Below are positions 43,605 through 53,133 of a stretch of DNA of 64,000 nt, in pieces (position 1 is the stretch's first letter; the number at the start of each line of letters is the position of its first letter). The stretch covers positions 1,054,001 to 1,118,000 of the forward strand of contig OZ252213.1 of NCBI GenBank assembly GCA_965249045.1, given 5' to 3'. Below the pieces are notes generated by a model. That model did not search any database. It had not been told where the DNA came from and saw nothing but the letters and a program-made list of their open reading frames with translations. The translations under genes were made by a program, and so were the position numbers. The stretch is from Nemesobacter sp965249045. Its GTDB lineage: Bacteria > Desulfobacterota_D > UBA1144 > Nemesobacterales > Nemesobacteraceae.

Positions 43605-43850
43605 ATGCAGTTTATTGGATTGGCGATTGCGTTTGTAGTAGCCTTCTGGGTCTACTCGGACGCGAAAAACAGGGGCAAGACTACCGGGAAGGCGTTTTTG
43701 TGGTTCCTCGGCGTGTTTTTCGCCCTTATACTGTTTTTGCCGCTTTGGCTTATCACAAGGCCAAAGGTAAAGCTTTGTCCTCACTGTGGCGAATACTACG
43801 AATACGGGGCGGCGGATATCCCCTGTCCCAGATGCGATGTTGAATTATAG
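43605..43850 (+). CDS. small membrane protein with zinc-ribbon tail
   Basis: 81 residues: an N-terminal helix (IGLAIAFVVAFWVYSDAK), a second helix (WFLGVFFALILFLPLWLI) and a cytosolic CPHC-x13-CPRC knuckle. The combination is found in small uncharacterised membrane proteins. ATG preceded by GGGGAGG. It is 13 bases from tpx and 28 bases from the following gene. Confidence 0.7.
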   Translation: MQFIGLAIAFVVAFWVYSDAKNRGKTTGKAFLWFLGVFFALILFLPLWLITRPKVKLCPHCGEYYEYGAADIPCPRCDVEL

Positions 43851-43889
43851 GTCGGGGAATGATATTTTTAAAGTGAGGTGTCTGTTTCG

Positions 43890-44213
43890 ATGAGTGAAGC
43901 GACTCAAAAATCCGGAGTTACCGAGGATGATGTAATGGAGGTGCTCGGCGACATATACGATCCCGAGATACCGATAGATATAGTCAACCTGGGCCTTGTC
44001 TACCAGGTCGCTATAGAAGGTTCCCGGGTGGATATCGATATGACGATGACATCTCCCGGATGTCCCGCCGCAACTCAGATAGTTGCCGAGGCCAAGTACC
44101 TTGTAGAGGAGCTTGAAGGAGTCTCCGAAGTGAACATCGAGATCGTGTGGGATCCCCCCTGGGACCCGGGAAAGATGAGCGAAGCGGCAAAGGAAAGCAT
44201 GGGGATGTTCTAA
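43890..44213 (+). CDS. MIP18/SufT-family Fe-S assembly factor
   Basis: 107 residues from ATG 43890 (AGGTG upstream). DUF59 fold: LGDIYDPEIPIDIVNLGLVY, then MTMTSPGCPAATQIVAEAK with the conserved Cys that binds Fe-S in SufT/CIA2 relatives, and VWDPPWDPGKMSEAAK. Family members assist Fe-S maturation (and in phenylacetate genes, PaaD). No suf genes are adjacent. Confidence 0.88.
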   Translation: MSEATQKSGVTEDDVMEVLGDIYDPEIPIDIVNLGLVYQVAIEGSRVDIDMTMTSPGCPAATQIVAEAKYLVEELEGVSEVNIEIVWDPPWDPGKMSEAAKESMGMF

Positions 44214-44252
44214 TCTCTGACGCCGCGCCACTATAACCAAAGGAGTTTAAAA

Positions 44253-44711
44253 ATGGGAGAAAATCTTGAGATAGGAAACCAGGCTCCTGATTTTGAAACC
44301 GAAACCTACGGCGCGGAGAAGGTAAGACTGAGCGACTTCTATTCGAAAGGGACTGTAGCACTTTATTTCTATCCTAGGGACAACACTCCGGGCTGTACGA
44401 AGGAGGCCTGCTCGCTTCGCGATGCGGAGGAGGAACTTATGTCCCTTGGAGTGCAGGTCTTGGGAGTAAGCACAGACGGAGTAAAGTCCCATGAGAACTT
44501 CAGAGACAAGCTTTCGCTCAATTTTCCGCTGCTAAGCGACAGAAGCAAGGAGATAGTAAATCTCTACGGGGCAAAGAGCAAGTTCGGTTCCGCCCGCAGG
44601 GTCACCTTCCTTATAGAAAAAGACGGCAGGATAGTGCATATCTGGAACAAGGTGAAAACCTCGTCTCACGCCGAAGAGGTAGCCGAAAAGGTAAAGGAGC
44701 TGGGTTTGTAG
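44253..44711 (+). CDS. bcp: peroxiredoxin PrxQ (bacterioferritin comigratory protein)
   Basis: 152 residues with AAAGGAG upstream. GNQAPDFETETY, then LYFYPRDNTPGCTKEACSLR with the peroxidatic and resolving Cys five residues apart (GCTKEAC), and GVSTDGVKSHENFRDK. A thioredoxin-dependent peroxidase; second peroxiredoxin in a 1.7 kb stretch. Confidence 0.94.
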   Translation: MGENLEIGNQAPDFETETYGAEKVRLSDFYSKGTVALYFYPRDNTPGCTKEACSLRDAEEELMSLGVQVLGVSTDGVKSHENFRDKLSLNFPLLSDRSKEIVNLYGAKSKFGSARRVTFLIEKDGRIVHIWNKVKTSSHAEEVAEKVKELGL

Positions 44712-44731
44712 TTTCTCTGCCACGATTTCTG

Positions 44732-45487
44732 ATGAAAGACCTTCCCAAAGCCGTTTTCATCGCCGGCACCGATACGGGAGTGGGTAAAACCGCGGTCACC
44801 GCGGCGCTTGCGGCTCTTCTCTGGAAAAAGGGTCTTCTGACCGGGGTAATAAAGCCGTTTCAGACGGGAACGGAACTCGATGGTCTAAGCGACGCTGAAT
44901 TCATCTACGGGTTTTTGGGAAGGGACTGCGTGCTTTCCGAAGTTTCTCCCTGTCGCCTGCGCGTGCCTCTTTCTCCTTACCGCGCCGCCTCGGTCGAAGG
45001 GGTAAAGGTACCCCTGGGGGATATAATAGAACATACGCGGGATTACATATCCCGAAACGACGTAACACTAATCGAAGGCGCCGGAGGTCTCTGCGTACCC
45101 ATTACGGAGAGTTACATGATGATTGATCTCGCTATTGATCTTGGGGCCCCGGTGGTTGTCGTCGCGCGTCCCGGGCTCGGCACCCTTAACCATACCGCCC
45201 TTTCGCTTGAGTACGCGAGGCAAAAAGGCGCACGGGTACTCGGGGTTGTGATAAACGATTTTCCGGAGTCAGAGGACATCGCTTCTGCGACTAATCCGGC
45301 TGTTCTGAGAGATGTCTTCTCGGTGAACATACTTGGGGTTCTGCCCCATTTCCCTGGGCTTGACGTCGAGGGAGGTTCATTTTCGGGACTCAAAAGGGCG
45401 GGGGAGCACTGGTTTTCTCCACTTTTTGGAGGAAATTTCTCAACGGAGACTTTTTTAAAGGAGCTTTCGGAAAAAACGGGGTTATGA
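44732..45487 (+). CDS. bioD: dethiobiotin synthetase
   Basis: 251 residues. P-loop FIAGTDTGVGKTAVTAALA, then PFQTGTELDG, the LIEGAGGLCVPI motif and VVVARPGLGTLNHT. It closes the ureido ring of dethiobiotin. bioA/B/F are not in the window, so biotin genes are dispersed. The act operon starts 130 bases downstream. Confidence 0.93.
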   Translation: MKDLPKAVFIAGTDTGVGKTAVTAALAALLWKKGLLTGVIKPFQTGTELDGLSDAEFIYGFLGRDCVLSEVSPCRLRVPLSPYRAASVEGVKVPLGDIIEHTRDYISRNDVTLIEGAGGLCVPITESYMMIDLAIDLGAPVVVVARPGLGTLNHTALSLEYARQKGARVLGVVINDFPESEDIASATNPAVLRDVFSVNILGVLPHFPGLDVEGGSFSGLKRAGEHWFSPLFGGNFSTETFLKELSEKTGL

Positions 45488-45564
45488 TTTACCCTTAATG
45501 AACCAATTCCCGCAGACTTTTTTTCCTTCGGGTTCCGCAGTTTCCCCATTGCGGTCTGCTAATC

Positions 45565-45593
45565 TTGACAGATTGGAAGAACATGCTAATAAT
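45565..45593 (+). promoter_or_regulatory. sigma70-like promoter of the alternative complex III operon
   Basis: TTGACA at 45565-45570 with AATAAT at 45588-45593 (spacing 17; TAATAA at spacing 16 is equally good), 60-85 bases upstream of the actA start. Confidence 0.55.
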
Positions 45594-45649
45594 ACTAGCC
45601 GATCAAATTTACTTCCTGATTGAATAACCCGTTTTTAAGCAAGTTTGAG

Positions 45650-46252
45650 ATGAAGAGAGACAGACATAGATTTCTGCCTATTGCTGTAGCCGTTTTGCTT
45701 GTAACGGCGGGTTTCTATCTGTACGCGGAGAAAGCCGAGAGCAGCGATAAAGGACCAGCACAGCCCGTTCTTTTCAGCCACAAGATACACGCAGGGGACA
45801 ACCAGATACAATGTCAGACCTGCCACAGCTACACGGAAGTTTCCACCCATCCAGGCATTCCCTCAGTGAAAAAATGCATGGGATGTCATTCCTACATTGC
45901 GGGAAGGGACGTTGAATACACCACGCAGGGAGGGCAGACCATCAACATAAGGGAAGAAATAAACAAGGTGAAGGGCTACTGGCGCAGACAGGAACCGATA
46001 CCGTGGGTAAAGGTTACCGGAATGTACGGTACAACCTCCGCGGGAATGCCGGAGTTTGTGCATTTTAACCATAAAAGGCATATAAAACGCGGATTTGAGT
46101 GCAGTATCTGTCACGGGGAAGTGGAGAAAATGGACGTGGTGCACAAGGCAAAAGACCTGACGATGGGATTCTGCATATCGTGCCATGAAGAAAATGCGGA
46201 TAACGAAGAACACAAAACCGAACTGAAGGATTGTCTGACCTGCCACTATTAG
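45650..46252 (+). CDS. actA: alternative complex III pentaheme cytochrome ActA
   Basis: About 200 residues; ATG 45650 is preferred, giving a basic start and an uncleaved helix (FLPIAVAVLLVTAGFYLY), though TTG 45620 is possible. Five CxxCH heme motifs are spread along the periplasmic part: CQTCH, CMGCH, CSICH, CISCH, CLTCH. This matches ActA, which docks on ActB and forms the heme wire. First gene of the act operon. Confidence 0.92.
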   Translation: MKRDRHRFLPIAVAVLLVTAGFYLYAEKAESSDKGPAQPVLFSHKIHAGDNQIQCQTCHSYTEVSTHPGIPSVKKCMGCHSYIAGRDVEYTTQGGQTINIREEINKVKGYWRRQEPIPWVKVTGMYGTTSAGMPEFVHFNHKRHIKRGFECSICHGEVEKMDVVHKAKDLTMGFCISCHEENADNEEHKTELKDCLTCHY

Positions 46253-46266
46253 GCCGGAGGGGATAA

Positions 46267-49203
46267 ATGTCTCGGAAAGAAAAAAAAGGAAAAGAGGGTA
46301 TGAAAAGAAGGGATTTTCTGAAGGTGCTCGGGGTGGTGGGCGGTACGGCCGCTGTTGCCGGAAGCTGTTCGGAACCCGTGGAGCAGATAATTCCTTACGT
46401 CATTCCCCCTGAAAACGTTATTCCCGGAGTGCCGAAGTTCTACGCGACAACCTGCAGAGAGTGTTCCTCGGGTTGCGGTCTTGTTGTGAAAACCCGCGAA
46501 GGTCGTGCTATCAAGGTTGAAGGCAACCCTGAAAGCTCGATAAACATGGGTAAGACCTGTGCTGTTGGCCAAGCTTCTCTTCAGGGTCTTTACAATCCCG
46601 ACAGAGTCCGCTCCCCACTCAGATGCAACACTGAAACGCAGAGACTCGAACCCATAGGCTGGCAGCGAGGCGAAGAAATACTCGCGGAAAAATTAAATTC
46701 TCTTGGCTCGGGGAAGGTCGTCTATCTGAGCAACAACATATCGGGAACTTACTCAAAGTTCTTGGCAGAATTCCTCAGACCCTTCGGAGGAAAACATTAC
46801 GTTTACGAGACTTTTTCCCACGAACCAATCAGAAAAGCAAATTCCATTGTTTTCGGAAGGGACGAAATACCTTCCTACAGGATAGACAAAGCGGACTATC
46901 TTCTCTCCTTCGGGGCGGATTATCTTGAGACTTGGCTTTCCACTGTTTCAAACACCGTAGGGTATTCAAAGCTAAGGGACATAGATCACGGAAAAACCGG
47001 TAAGATAGTGCATATAGAACCGCGCTCCGGAATGACAGCTTCAAACGCCGATACGTGGATCGCGGCAAAACCAGGTACTGAGCAGTATCTCGCTCTTGGG
47101 ATCGCTAACGTGATGATCTCAAAGGGTCTTAACAAGGTTGCCCCGGGGCCGATAGCGGGAATGGTTTCCGGCTACACGCCCGAAAAAGTCGCAACGCTCA
47201 CAGACGTATCCGCGGACACGATAAAGAAAATCGCCCGTGACTTCACGGCTTCAGACAGCCTCGCGATAGGGGGCGGAGCCGCCAACACGGGATCAAACGC
47301 TACCGAGACCCTCGTTGCCGTAAACATACTGAACTACCTTGCCGGAAATATCGGCAAAACGGTTGATTTTTCCGATCCGCTTTCAATTTCGGACGCAAAC
47401 ACCTTCGGCGACATAAAGAGGCTTGTGGAAGAGATGAGGTCGGGCAAGGTGGAAATTCTCATTGTTCATAACGTGAACCCCGTCTTCACGCTTCCCGGGG
47501 AACTGAAAGTTGCCGAGGCGGTTGAAAAAGTGCCGTTTGTCGTGAGCATCTCCGCGTTTCTTGACGAGACTTCCGAGAAAGCGCATCTCATACTTCCCGA
47601 AAGCACTTCTTTTGAAAGCTGGGGTGACTACAACCCGAAAAAAAGCGTAACGGGTATAACTCAGCCCGTCATGAGGCCGGTTTTCAATACTAAATCCGCG
47701 GGCGATACGCTGATATCGGTTTCAAAGAATGTTGAGGCGCTTAAAAACACGTTTACCGAGAAAAAATATTACGACTATTTAAGAGGTGTTTGGAAGAAAA
47801 GGGCCGCGAGAATGTCCCCCGGAACAAGCTTCGAGAAGTTCTGGGAGAATCTTGTCGTAAAAGGTTCCGTAACGACCACTCCCGCACTCGCCACGGTCGC
47901 TCTTTCATCCGGGATCAGTTCCGTTTCTTTCAGCGACCCGCAGTTCCGCGGAGAAGGAGATTTCCACCTGATCGCTTACCCGTCCTACAGGTTTTTGGAC
48001 GGAAGAGGAGCCAACAAGCCGTGGCTCCAGGAGCTTCCCGACGCTCTTACCACTTCGGTGTGGGATTCGTGGCTTGAGATAAATCCCGCGGTCGCGGCAA
48101 AAATGGGTCTTGAGGACGGTTCTTACGTAAAGGTTGATATTCCCGGGGGAAGTTTTGAGGTGCAGGTTTTCGTCTATGAGGGAATAAGGCCCGATACGGT
48201 CGCTATTCCACTGGGACAGGGACACACTTCCTACGGAAGGTACGCGAAGGGAAGGGGAGTGAATCCTTTTGCTCTGCTGCCGGCGGCAACCGACGCGCTT
48301 TCAGGGGGACTTTCACTGCTTTCAACCAAGGCGAACGTTTCATCCGCAAGGAAAAGAGATCTGCTTGTAAGGACCCAGTACACGAAAACTCAGGGAGACA
48401 GACACGTTGCCCAGACCATCGCTCTTGGCGAGCTCGGTCACAACGGCGCCCATTCGGCCAAGCACTCTGAGCACCCTGATTTCTATCCGGAAAAAGAGTA
48501 CTCGAAATACAGATGGGGAATGGCCATAGACCTTAACAAATGTACGGGGTGCGGAGCCTGCGTGACCGCGTGTTACGCCGAGAACAATATCCCCTTTGTA
48601 GGAAAGAAAGAGGTTTCAAAACGCCGCGAGATGAACTGGATTCGCATAGAGAGGTTTTTTGAGAAAAACAGCGACGGAAGTCTTGACGTGAGATTTCTGC
48701 CTATGCTCTGCCAGCAGTGCGGAAACGCCCCCTGCGAACCCGTGTGTCCGGTTTTCGCGACTTACCACAATCACGAGGGCCTAAACGGCATGATATACAA
48801 CCGCTGCGTGGGCACCAGGTACTGTGCTAACAATTGCACCTACAAGGTAAGAAGGTTCAACTGGTTTACCTACAAGTTCCCTGAGCCGCTTAACTGGCAG
48901 CTTAATCCCGACGTAACCGTGAGGTCTAAGGGAATCATGGAAAAATGCACCTTCTGCGTTCAGAGGATAAATTACGGAAAGGACCTTGCCAAGGATGAAG
49001 GAAGGCTTCTCCGAGACAGAGAGGTTCTAACGGCCTGCGAGCAGGCGTGTCCGAGCAACGCCATAGTATTCGGCAACCTGCTTGACGACAAAAGCAGGGC
49101 ATCGGTACTGTCGGAGGGTGAAAGGGGTTACAAGGTCCTAGAAGAAATAAACACCAAGCCCGCGATTACCTATCTTAAGAAAGTCAAACAGGAAAGAGTG
49201 TGA
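46267..49203 (+). CDS. actB: alternative complex III Fe-S/molybdopterin-like subunit ActB
   Basis: 978 residues. The Tat-like start KRRDFLKVLGVVGG exports it. The first 650 residues are a molybdopterin-oxidoreductase fold (CRECSSGCGLVVKTREGR, ending in TYGQ-like QGHTSYGRYAKGRG) that lacks the cofactor role in this family. The C-terminal part is a ferredoxin-like region with four Cys clusters: CTGCGACVTACYAENNIPF, CQQCGNAPCEPVCPV, YCANNCTYK and CTFCVQRI / CEQACPSNAIVF. It carries electrons to ActA/ActE. It overlaps actC by one base. Confidence 0.95.
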   Translation: MSRKEKKGKEGMKRRDFLKVLGVVGGTAAVAGSCSEPVEQIIPYVIPPENVIPGVPKFYATTCRECSSGCGLVVKTREGRAIKVEGNPESSINMGKTCAVGQASLQGLYNPDRVRSPLRCNTETQRLEPIGWQRGEEILAEKLNSLGSGKVVYLSNNISGTYSKFLAEFLRPFGGKHYVYETFSHEPIRKANSIVFGRDEIPSYRIDKADYLLSFGADYLETWLSTVSNTVGYSKLRDIDHGKTGKIVHIEPRSGMTASNADTWIAAKPGTEQYLALGIANVMISKGLNKVAPGPIAGMVSGYTPEKVATLTDVSADTIKKIARDFTASDSLAIGGGAANTGSNATETLVAVNILNYLAGNIGKTVDFSDPLSISDANTFGDIKRLVEEMRSGKVEILIVHNVNPVFTLPGELKVAEAVEKVPFVVSISAFLDETSEKAHLILPESTSFESWGDYNPKKSVTGITQPVMRPVFNTKSAGDTLISVSKNVEALKNTFTEKKYYDYLRGVWKKRAARMSPGTSFEKFWENLVVKGSVTTTPALATVALSSGISSVSFSDPQFRGEGDFHLIAYPSYRFLDGRGANKPWLQELPDALTTSVWDSWLEINPAVAAKMGLEDGSYVKVDIPGGSFEVQVFVYEGIRPDTVAIPLGQGHTSYGRYAKGRGVNPFALLPAATDALSGGLSLLSTKANVSSARKRDLLVRTQYTKTQGDRHVAQTIALGELGHNGAHSAKHSEHPDFYPEKEYSKYRWGMAIDLNKCTGCGACVTACYAENNIPFVGKKEVSKRREMNWIRIERFFEKNSDGSLDVRFLPMLCQQCGNAPCEPVCPVFATYHNHEGLNGMIYNRCVGTRYCANNCTYKVRRFNWFTYKFPEPLNWQLNPDVTVRSKGIMEKCTFCVQRINYGKDLAKDEGRLLRDREVLTACEQACPSNAIVFGNLLDDKSRASVLSEGERGYKVLEEINTKPAITYLKKVKQERV

Positions 49204-50534
49204 TGAGCCAGACGCAGCAGGCGCCTTTAACGTACGCGAGAGTAACGGAAGACATAGTCAGGATGGTCGACAAGCCCTCTATGAAGTGGTGGGCGCTTTT
49301 TATTCCCACGGTAATGCTCGTTGGGCTCGGCGCCACATGCTTTTTCTATCAGGTAGCGATGGGACTTGGGGTTGCAGGCTACCGTCACCCGGTTTTCTGG
49401 GGAGTCTACATAACCGATTTTGTTTTCTGGGTCGGAATAGCGCACTCGGGAACTCTTATCTCGGCCATACTTTATCTGTTCCGCGCGAGGTTCAGGATGT
49501 CCATATACAGGATTGCGGAGGCCATGACGGTTTTCGCGGTTCTAACCGCGGGACTTTTTCCCATAATCCACCTAGGAAGACCATGGAATTTCCTGTGGCT
49601 AATACCCTATCCCAATTCAAGGGAGCTGTGGGTAAACTTCAAATCCCCGCTTGTGTGGGACGTGTTCGCGGTAGGCACTTATCTTACGGTAAGTTCGGTG
49701 TTCTTCCTAGTCGGAATGATTCCCGATATCGCGGCGATAAGGGATAAGGTGAAGGAAACTCCGAGAAAAATCATATACTCGATTCTTTCCTTCGGATGGA
49801 AGGGCTCAAACAGGGAGTGGCTTCACTACACGAGGGCCTATCTTTATTTCGCGGCCCTTGCCACGCCACTTGTTCTGTCGGTTCACAGCGTCGTGTCCTG
49901 GGACTTTGCCATGGGTAACGTTCCCGGATGGCACACAACCATATTTCCCCCGTACTTCGTTGCGGGAGCCATTTTCTCGGGACTCGCGATGGTTATTACG
50001 CTTACAATACCGATAAGGAAGATTTTCCATCTCGAGGACTACATAACGCTCGATAACTACGACGGTATGGCGAAGCTCATAATTCTTACTTCCTGCATAG
50101 TTGGCTACGCGTACGCGGCGGAGTTTTTCATGGCGTGGTACAGCGGAAGTCCGTATGAGTGGGGACAGTACATGTACAGGGTGACGGGCGAGTATGCTCT
50201 TTTCTACTGGACGATGGTGATATGCAACTGCGTCGTTCCGATATCGCTTTGGTGGGAGAAGGTAAGAAAGAACATAAAGGCCCTCTTTGTCATTTCCATT
50301 CTCATAAACATAGGTATGTGGTTTGAGCGGTTCAATATCATCGTTATATCGCTCTCGAGGGATTTTGAACCCGGTGCGTGGGGCGTATACAAGATATCAC
50401 TTGTCGAAGCCGGTATAACGATCGGAAGTTTCGCGTGGTTCTTCATGTTCTTCTTACTGTTTGTAAAAACTCTTCCGGCGGTTTCCATAGCGGAGATGAA
50501 GGAATTACTTCCGGTGCCGAAGAAGGGAGGTTAA
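49203..50534 (+). CDS. actC: alternative complex III membrane subunit ActC (NrfD-type)
   Basis: About 443 residues; ATG 49203 overlaps the actB stop (TGATG). Ten or so helices of the NrfD/PsrC type, with a conserved GIAHSGTLISAIL and ARFRMSIYRIAEAMTVF, HLGRPWNF and SVVSWDFAMGNVPGWHT. It is the quinol-oxidising half of complex III. Preceded by actB and followed 7 bases later by actD. Confidence 0.95.
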   Translation: MSQTQQAPLTYARVTEDIVRMVDKPSMKWWALFIPTVMLVGLGATCFFYQVAMGLGVAGYRHPVFWGVYITDFVFWVGIAHSGTLISAILYLFRARFRMSIYRIAEAMTVFAVLTAGLFPIIHLGRPWNFLWLIPYPNSRELWVNFKSPLVWDVFAVGTYLTVSSVFFLVGMIPDIAAIRDKVKETPRKIIYSILSFGWKGSNREWLHYTRAYLYFAALATPLVLSVHSVVSWDFAMGNVPGWHTTIFPPYFVAGAIFSGLAMVITLTIPIRKIFHLEDYITLDNYDGMAKLIILTSCIVGYAYAAEFFMAWYSGSPYEWGQYMYRVTGEYALFYWTMVICNCVVPISLWWEKVRKNIKALFVISILINIGMWFERFNIIVISLSRDFEPGAWGVYKISLVEAGITIGSFAWFFMFFLLFVKTLPAVSIAEMKELLPVPKKGG

Positions 50535-50540
50535 CAAGAG

Positions 50541-51047
50541 ATGGATCAGGGCGTAGTCGGAATTTATTCATATCAGGATTCGGTTCTTGAAGCCGTGGGG
50601 AAACTCAAGGAGGCGGGTTACCGCAACATGAGGGTGTTTTCTCCGTTCCCAAGCCATGAGATTGAGGAAGCCATTGATCTGCCGGAGAGCCCGGTGCGGT
50701 TTTTTACCCTCTTCGGAGGCCTGCTGGGAGCGACCTGCGGAGTCGGTTTTACGGTTCTGACTTCAAGCTCCTGGCCCATAGCCGTGAGCGCCAAGCCGAT
50801 AGTTTCGATACTTCCCTATATGATTATTGTTTTTGAGCTTACGGTGCTTTTCGGTGCTCTTTCAACCTTTTTAGGTCTGATAATAAATTCCCTTATAAGA
50901 AAAAGAACTCCGATAAGGCTATATGACGAGCGTTTTTCCGATGACAAGTTCGGCATTGCAGTTGTATGCGAGAAGGAAAAAATAGGGGCGGTCGAAGCGA
51001 TATTAAATTCTACTGGGGCTGAAGAGATCAAGTTTGATGAAGCATAG
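50541..51047 (+). CDS. actD: alternative complex III subunit ActD (DUF3341)
   Basis: 168 residues. An N-terminal soluble part GVVGIYSYQDSVLEAVGKLK, two helices (FTLFGGLLGATCGVGFTVL; PYMIIVFELTVLFGALSTFL) and a C-terminal beta part FGIAVVCEKEKIGAV. This is the DUF3341 layout of ActD. Overlaps actE by 14 bases. Confidence 0.93.
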   Translation: MDQGVVGIYSYQDSVLEAVGKLKEAGYRNMRVFSPFPSHEIEEAIDLPESPVRFFTLFGGLLGATCGVGFTVLTSSSWPIAVSAKPIVSILPYMIIVFELTVLFGALSTFLGLIINSLIRKRTPIRLYDERFSDDKFGIAVVCEKEKIGAVEAILNSTGAEEIKFDEA

Positions 51048-51618
51048 AAAGTTTTTTCGGATAATCTCGGAGGAAAATCAGGTTTTCAGTCTTCTTGGGG
51101 GATTGAAAGTGTGTGCGGCGGTCGCTTTTGCGGTAGCGCTCTCTATTTCTTCCGCTCACTCGCTTCCATGGTCGTGGGACATGTGGTCTCAGGACTCGAT
51201 CCAGCCCTACGAGGAACCCGTGGCTTTCCCTCGCAACTCGATTTCCACCGACGGAAAAAAAACAAGACTGGAAGACAGAAAGAACGTCGAACTGATAGAA
51301 AAAGGACCGGTTCCCCGGAGCGGTGAGTCGGTCGCAAGGGGAAAGAAGGTTTTCAAAGAGCAATGCGCCGTGTGTCACGGTCCCGGTGGAATGGGAGACG
51401 GAATCATAATAAAGAAAGGACTCGGTTTTTACCCCGTCAACCTTACCACCTCAGCCGTAAAGCAGAGGAGCGATGGTTACATCTACGCCTACATACGTTA
51501 TGGAGGCAAGGTGATGATGCCTTCTTACAGCGAGAACATATCTGAGCAGGATGCGTGGCACGTGGTCAATTTCGTGAGAAAACTTCAGAACCCAGGTTCT
51601 GTCAAGGAGAATCAATAG
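51034..51618 (+). CDS. actE: alternative complex III monoheme cytochrome ActE
   Basis: 194 residues, N-terminal anchor/signal (KVCAAVAFAVALSISSAHS), then PWSWDMWSQDSIQPYEEP (typical of ActE), one heme site CAVCHGPGGMGDG and a downstream Met in GGKVMMPSYSENI. It is the probable exit point to the caa3 oxidase cytochrome domain. Between actD (overlap) and actF (4 bases). Confidence 0.94.
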   Translation: MMKHRKFFRIISEENQVFSLLGGLKVCAAVAFAVALSISSAHSLPWSWDMWSQDSIQPYEEPVAFPRNSISTDGKKTRLEDRKNVELIEKGPVPRSGESVARGKKVFKEQCAVCHGPGGMGDGIIIKKGLGFYPVNLTTSAVKQRSDGYIYAYIRYGGKVMMPSYSENISEQDAWHVVNFVRKLQNPGSVKENQ

Positions 51619-51621
51619 AAA

Positions 51622-52800
51622 ATGGATCAGTCCGTAAACCAGGAGATACTCGCGAAGAGAAACCAGATACCCCGCTGGGTATTCATGGTTTTCATCGCTC
51701 TTGCGGCTGTAGGCGTCGGGGCTTTCGTAATTAACGCCAGGGGGGAGAACGCCGAAGAGGTCTGGCAGCTTTTCCTGGTGAATTTTCTTTTCTGGACCGG
51801 AGTAGCCCAGGGCGGGCTTGTGTTCTCCTGCATACTGAGGATAACCAATGCCAGGTGGGGAAGGGGACTTCTTCGCATAAGCGAAGGTTTTGCAAGCTTC
51901 ACTGTGGTTTCCTTCGTGCTTTTGCTGGTTCTTTTTCTCGGAAAGGAATTCATCCTTCCTTACGCGCTTCATCACTACCACAGCCCCAAGGATGTATGGC
52001 TTAACATAAATTTCGTAATGGCGAGAAACATAGTGGGTTTCGCAATCCTTCTCGTCCTGAATTATTTCTACCTTAAGACATCCATTGAGCAGGATCTTAA
52101 GGGCAAGGAAAACATCGTCAGGTTAAAGAAACTGGCCCCCGCGGTAATTCTGGTCTACACTATTGTCTTTTCCCTTTTTGCCTGGGACTTCATGATGTCG
52201 CTTGATCATCACTGGGTCAGCACGCTTTTCGGACCCTACTATTTTATGGGAAGCCTTATAGCCGCCATAGGGGCGACAATAATACTTTCGGTTCCCATCA
52301 AACGTCATCTGGGACTCGACAGCTACCTCTCGCTCAATCATTACTGGGACATGGGGAAGATACTTCAGGGTTTTTCTCTTTTCTGGGTTTATCTCATGTT
52401 CTCCCAGCTTCTTACGATCTGGTACACGAACATGCCGGAAGAGACCGGGTTTGTGATAAAAAGGGTAGTGGACGAGCCTTTCCGCTCGCTTGCCTGGGCT
52501 ACCCTAACTTGCTGCTTCATATTCCCTTTTGTCTCCCTGCTGCCCCGTAGCCACAAGATAATTACCCCGATAGCCGTCTTTATCGCTACGGTTTCTTTCT
52601 CGGGTCTCTGGATGGATAAGTTCCTGCTGGTTATTCCGTCGCTTACCGACGAGCTGGTTTTCGGCATCAATCACTTTCTGATCACCTTGGGTTTTCTCGC
52701 GGGATTCGTGGCGACATTTCTTCTGTTTATAAACAGGTTCCCGGTAATACCTTTCGGTGACCCTTACTTTGACGGCAAATCGAAAGGTGGAGGACATTAA
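51622..52800 (+). CDS. actF: alternative complex III membrane subunit ActF
   Basis: 392 residues, ten helices, related to ActC but more divergent. Motifs: NFLFWTGVAQGGLVFSCILR, ARWGRGLLRISEGFASFTVV, WDFMMSLDHHWVSTLFGPYY, LNHYWDMGKILQGFSLFWVY. It is the second NrfD-like half of complex III. Precedes the small gene by one base between stop and ATG. Confidence 0.94.
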   Translation: MDQSVNQEILAKRNQIPRWVFMVFIALAAVGVGAFVINARGENAEEVWQLFLVNFLFWTGVAQGGLVFSCILRITNARWGRGLLRISEGFASFTVVSFVLLLVLFLGKEFILPYALHHYHSPKDVWLNINFVMARNIVGFAILLVLNYFYLKTSIEQDLKGKENIVRLKKLAPAVILVYTIVFSLFAWDFMMSLDHHWVSTLFGPYYFMGSLIAAIGATIILSVPIKRHLGLDSYLSLNHYWDMGKILQGFSLFWVYLMFSQLLTIWYTNMPEETGFVIKRVVDEPFRSLAWATLTCCFIFPFVSLLPRSHKIITPIAVFIATVSFSGLWMDKFLLVIPSLTDELVFGINHFLITLGFLAGFVATFLLFINRFPVIPFGDPYFDGKSKGGGH

Positions 52801-52801
52801 G

Positions 52802-52951
52802 ATGAAGCTTACTCCTGAGCAGCTCGACAAACTAACCTTGCTTTTCGCCGTGAACGTTGCTGTAGGTGTTGCGGCTTTCATAGGCATAGTGGCGACCGTT
52901 GCACTTTTCGGTACCAAGATAGCCCCTTTGATGGGCAAACTTCCCTGGTAA
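52802..52951 (+). CDS. 49-residue single-helix protein, probable complex III accessory subunit
   Basis: The ATG at 52802 follows the actF stop by one base. The protein starts MKLTPEQLDKLTLLFAVN and has one long hydrophobic helix (AVGVAAFIGIVATVALFG) and a GTKIAPLMGKLPW tail. Purified complex III from other bacteria contains extra single-helix subunits (ActG-like), and this position fits such a subunit, but the match is by size, topology and location, not by sequence motif. Confidence 0.7.
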   Translation: MKLTPEQLDKLTLLFAVNVAVGVAAFIGIVATVALFGTKIAPLMGKLPW

Positions 52952-53133
52952 TTTCAGTTTCACGTGAACAAGGTTCGACGAAACGTCATCTGTTCTTTGT
53001 TGCTGGCAGTGATGCTGGTTTCGGCTCCGTACTCGCAAGCATACTACGGACTACTCTCGAAAGAGAAAGCGATGAAAGAGCGGATTGTGAGTTTATACTC
53101 GATCTTTACCCCGGGAGTTGTTCAAGGTTTTAA

